Shown one piece after another: positions 5,522-7,744 of a DNA stretch of 7,744 nt (position 1 is the stretch's first letter; each line of letters opens with the position of its first letter). Origin of the DNA: Bacteroidota bacterium (GTDB taxonomy: Bacteria > Bacteroidota > Ignavibacteria > Ignavibacteriales > Melioribacteraceae); contig JAEXOD010000020.1 in the NCBI GenBank assembly GCA_023447335.1, positions 1 through 7,744 on the forward strand. Reading direction: 5' to 3'. The position numbers and the translations under genes are program-made. The notes below the pieces were generated by a model. That model worked only from the letters and a program-made list of their open reading frames with translations, did not search any database and was not told the DNA's origin.

Positions 5522-6949
5522 TTATACGTCGTAATAAAGTGAAAATTCAAACGGATGCGGTAACAACGACATTGGTTTAATCTCTTTTTCCACTTTATAA
5601 TTTATCCATGCGTTTATTACGTCTTCGGTAAATACGTCACCGCGTAATAAAAATTCGTGATCTTCTGCTAAGGCTTTTAATGCAGCCTGTAATGATTCGG
5701 GAGTTGAAGGAACGTTCTTCAATTCTTCGGGTGCCATATCATAAATATCTTTATCTAAAGGATCTCCCGGATCTATTCTATTTAATATTCCGTCAACACC
5801 AGCCATTAATATTGCAGCAAATGCTAAATATGGATTTGAAGACGGATCCGGACAGCGGAATTCTACTCGTTTTGCTTTTGGTGATGCCGAGTACATCGGA
5901 ATTCTGATAGACGCACTTCTGTTCCTTTGTGAATAAGCTAAATTTACGGGTGCTTCAAAACCGGGAACTAATCTTTTATATGAATTCGTAGTAGGATTTG
6001 TTATTGCCAATAATGCAGGAGCATGTTTCAATAATCCGCCTATAAAATATAACGCCATTTCACTTAGTCCTGCATATCCGTTTCCTGCAAATAAAGGTTC
6101 TCCTTTTTTCCACAAACTTACGTGTACGTGCATACCGCTACCGTTATCGCCAATAATTGGCTTAGGCATATAAGTTACGGTTTTGTTGTTTAATCTTGCA
6201 GTATTTTTTACAATGTATTTAAATAATAATAATTGATCTGCTGCTTTTAATAAAGGTTGATAACGTAAATCTATTTCGCACTGACCACCGCTGGCAACTT
6301 CATGATGCTGTGCTTCTACCGGTATTCCGGCATCCATTAAACGTAAGCACATTTCATTCCTTAAATCATTTAACGAATCTGTAGGCGATACGGGAAAATA
6401 TCCTTCTTTAAATCTGGGTTTATAACCCAAATTTGGATTTTCTTCTCTACCGCTATTCCAACGTCCTTCGTCACTATCTACAAAATAGAACTGACTGTTT
6501 GGTTGTGTGTCAAACCGAACATCATCAAAAACAAAAAATTCAGCTTCGGGTCCAAAAAATGCTACATCTGCTAAACCGGTCGATTTTAAGAAAGCTTCTG
6601 CTTTTTGAGCTATATTTCTTGGGCATCTACCGTATTTTTCTTTCGTGGCAGGTTCATAAACATCACAAATTAAACTTATTGTCGGTGCATTTACAAAAGG
6701 ATCCAGTAACATGGAATCTGCATCAGGAATAAGCAACATATCGCTTTCGTGTATTGCTTTCCAGCCACGCATCGATGAACCGTCAAAACCTACTCCGTTT
6801 TCAAATGTATTGATACTAAATTCTGCAGCAGGTATAGTAATATGTTGCCACTGACCGGGGAAATCCATAAATTTAAAATCTACAAACTTAATGTCGTTCT
6901 CTTTTATGTAATCAACGACTTTCTGCGCACTTGATTTTGTTTTTGGCAT
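5522..6949 (-). CDS. glnA: Glutamine synthetase type I (beta subtype)
   Basis: A 475-residue dodecameric-type synthetase that makes glutamine from glutamate, ammonia and ATP in the cytoplasm. Motifs run in family order: the N-terminal VGFDGSSMRGWKAIHESD (53-70), metal site GPEAEFFVFD (133-142), EAQHHEVASGGQCEID (212-227) with further metal-binding Glu, ATP/metal-binding GSGMHVHVS (270-278), glutamate-binding SYKRLVPGFEAPVNLAYS (323-340) and NRSASIRIP (343-351), and EFRCPDPSSNPY (363-374). Length and the DIYDMAPEE segment (401-409) place it in the GSI-beta group. Tyr403 aligns with E. coli Tyr397, the residue adenylylated by GlnE, so the modification site is retained; whether the genome encodes GlnE is not visible. 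The start has AAGGA at 6956-6960, six bases upstream, overlapping the stop of the regulator gene 10 bases away. Likely control: co-transcription with the Lrp-type regulator, and possibly adenylylation. Confidence 0.97.
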   Translation of the reverse strand: MPKTKSSAQKVVDYIKENDIKFVDFKFMDFPGQWQHITIPAAEFSINTFENGVGFDGSSMRGWKAIHESDMLLIPDADSMLLDPFVNAPTISLICDVYEPATKEKYGRCPRNIAQKAEAFLKSTGLADVAFFGPEAEFFVFDDVRFDTQPNSQFYFVDSDEGRWNSGREENPNLGYKPRFKEGYFPVSPTDSLNDLRNEMCLRLMDAGIPVEAQHHEVASGGQCEIDLRYQPLLKAADQLLLFKYIVKNTARLNNKTVTYMPKPIIGDNGSGMHVHVSLWKKGEPLFAGNGYAGLSEMALYFIGGLLKHAPALLAITNPTTNSYKRLVPGFEAPVNLAYSQRNRSASIRIPMYSASPKAKRVEFRCPDPSSNPYLAFAAILMAGVDGILNRIDPGDPLDKDIYDMAPEELKNVPSTPESLQAALKALAEDHEFLLRGDVFTEDVINAWINYKVEKEIKPMSLLPHPFEFSLYYDV

Positions 6950-6955
6950 AATTTA

Positions 6956-6960
6956 TCCTT
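6956..6960 (-). promoter_or_regulatory. glnA: Ribosome binding site of glnA
   Basis: AAGGA on the minus strand, six bases before the glnA ATG. It overlaps the last stop-codon base of the upstream regulator gene. The arrangement leaves little room for a glnA-specific promoter in the 10-base gap and supports a shared transcript. Confidence 0.7.
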
Positions 6961-7409
6961 TATATATTTATTTTAGTTGACTCTTTTATTGCAGATAATA
7001 CAAATGAGGATACTGTTCTTGTTACTCCCGCCCATGATTGTATTTTGCTCAATAAATTTTCTAATGCTTTTGTATCACTTACAACTGCTTTTACAATATG
7101 AGAACCTTCGCCTAACACAGAATAACATTCTAATATTTCGGGTGTGTTTTTTATGTTTTCTGCCAATTCATCATAATATTTCGATGATTCCATTACAATT
7201 GATACAAATGCCATAATGTCATATTTAAAAAACTTTCTGTTAAGTTTTGTATAATACCCTTCAATTATTCCGTTTTCTTCAAGCTTTTTCAATCTATCGC
7301 TTAACGATGGTAATGATAATCCGATTGCTTCTGCCATTACATTACGCTTTGTTCTGGCATTCTCTTGAAGCATATTCAATATTTTAATATCTAAGTTATC
7401 TAATGTCAT
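6960..7409 (-). CDS. Lrp/AsnC-family transcriptional regulator
   Basis: A 149-residue protein, the standard Lrp/AsnC length. Residues 1-50 are the winged helix-turn-helix: LDNLDIKILNMLQENARTKR leads into MAEAIGLSLPSLSDRLKKLEENGIIEGY, with the recognition helix around SLPSLSDRLKKLE. Residues 65-140 form the RAM ligand-binding and oligomerisation domain (AFVSIVMES, LECYSVLGEGSHIVKAVVSD, TRTVSSFVLSAIKES). The GEGSH turn matches the position where family members bind amino acids. These proteins act as octamers or dimers that wrap DNA and respond to amino acids. The gene sits 10 bases upstream of glnA on the same strand, so it probably senses glutamine or another nitrogen-status amino acid and regulates its own unit; effector identity is inference. 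No good Shine-Dalgarno site precedes the ATG at 7407-7409. A promoter and a palindrome lie just upstream. Confidence 0.93.
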   Translation of the reverse strand: MTLDNLDIKILNMLQENARTKRNVMAEAIGLSLPSLSDRLKKLEENGIIEGYYTKLNRKFFKYDIMAFVSIVMESSKYYDELAENIKNTPEILECYSVLGEGSHIVKAVVSDTKALENLLSKIQSWAGVTRTVSSFVLSAIKESTKINI

Positions 7410-7430
7410 AATGTTTAATTATTAAGGAAT

Positions 7431-7478
7431 TTTTGAAATAATGGCTCAAAATATAAGGTAATCAAACGGAAAAAGCAA
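7431..7478 (-). promoter_or_regulatory. Putative promoter and operator of the lrp-glnA unit
   Basis: On the minus strand, -35 TTGCTT (7473-7478) and -10 TATATT (7450-7455, 5 of 6) are 17 bases apart, giving a start near 7443 and a leader of about 33 bases. A perfect inverted repeat, TTTTGA (7431-7436) and TCAAAA (7446-7451) with a nine-base AT-rich spacer, overlaps the -10 and the predicted start. Position and AT-rich dyad shape suit autorepression by the Lrp-type protein, but the repeat is short and could be chance in such AT-rich DNA. Confidence 0.4.
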
Positions 7479-7527
7479 ATATATTTTAAACTTTTTTACT
7501 TTTTACCTAATTATTTTTTGGCTTTAA

Positions 7528-7680
7528 CGTTTTAGTTACTCAAAAGTATGGCGGAAGAAGTTTACAAAAATAGAGATTAACGTTTGGATAGGAAAGAAGT
7601 TTAATACACGAATTATAAAACACTTCGGAACAAAAAAAGAGACTAATCAAAAGTTGTTTATTAGAGTTTTTTACGAGTAA
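7528..7680 (+). pseudogene. Possible remnant of a transposase N-terminus (very tentative)
   Basis: A plus-strand frame without ATG is open from just after TAA at 7525-7527 to TAA at 7678-7680. Its 50 residues include VWRKKFTKIEINVWIGKK followed by FNTRIIKHFGTKKETNQ. The pattern of basic N-terminus, short strands and I-I-K-H-F-G-T resembles the opening of IS1634/IS4-type transposases (typically ...VIKHIGTA...). There is no start codon, no DDE domain and no terminal inverted repeat in view, so at best this is a decayed fragment. The rest of the 335 bases from 7410 to 7744 holds only the regulator promoter region and no other supported feature. Confidence 0.18.
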
Positions 7681-7744
7681 TGATATTACAACAAATTCGT
7701 TTATTATTCCGCAATGCTTTTTAACCGCACTCATCCCCCATCCC

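Noticed and set aside
5680..7216. Plus-strand frames inside glnA and the regulator gene (5680-5907, 6433-6732, 6977-7216)
   Set aside because: All are antisense to genes with complete family motifs and have low-complexity Leu/His-rich translations.
7540..7734. Minus-strand 64-codon frame beginning MSAVKKHCGI, faintly like the start of an amidotransferase such as PurF
   Set aside because: Similarity ends after CGI; the remainder is Leu/Phe/Ser/Asn/Cys-rich with no glutaminase motifs, and it mirrors a more protein-like frame on the plus strand. Treated as chance.
1..7744. Search by eye for CRISPR arrays, tRNA genes, riboswitches, toxin-antitoxin pairs and complete insertion sequences
   Set aside because: No regularly spaced repeats, cloverleaf signatures or terminal inverted repeats were found; the gaps are short and AT-rich with only the promoters, terminators and repeats listed.

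Overview
The window is low-GC bacterial DNA from what looks like a member of the FCB group. I favour Ignavibacteria or a nearby lineage over classical Bacteroidetes. The reasons are a bacterial geranylgeranylglyceryl-phosphate synthase, an active/inactive pair of secreted M16 peptidases, a type I-beta glutamine synthetase, a secreted kelch protein, clear Shine-Dalgarno sites in front of several genes (AGGAG, GGAGG, AAGGA), and sigma70-like TTGACA/TATAAT promoters. The taxonomic call is inference only.

Layout. Bases 1-795 (minus) hold the first 265 residues of a secreted kelch-repeat protein that runs off the left edge. A promoter and an imperfect tandem repeat lie upstream of it. Bases 903-1079 (minus) encode a 58-residue cysteine-rich protein of unknown function with its own promoter. 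It is divergent from a plus-strand pair: a GGGP synthase (1154-1927) and a phosphoheptose isomerase, gmhA (1937-2521). A hairpin separates these from the convergent minus-strand M16 operon. In that operon the zinc-bearing subunit (4004-5371) is transcribed first and the zinc-less subunit (2553-4001) follows two bases later. Next, also on the minus strand, come glnA (5522-6949) with a strong intrinsic terminator and, immediately upstream of it, an Lrp/AsnC-type regulator (6960-7409). The last 335 bases hold the putative regulator promoter and operator, plus a possible worn transposase fragment.

How the genes work together. GGGP synthase (ether-type lipid headgroup) and GmhA (heptose for lipopolysaccharide) are both envelope-precursor enzymes and appear co-transcribed. 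The two M16 proteins each lack one half of the catalytic apparatus and probably act as a periplasmic heterodimer. The Lrp-type regulator and glnA are probably one transcription unit, so the regulator is likely to sense amino-acid supply and control ammonia assimilation.

Most of the window is well-understood housekeeping and envelope gene content. The least described items are the 58-residue cysteine protein, the bacterial GGGP synthase context, and the regulatory architecture of lrp-glnA. I saw no CRISPR array, tRNA, rRNA, intact insertion sequence or defence system.
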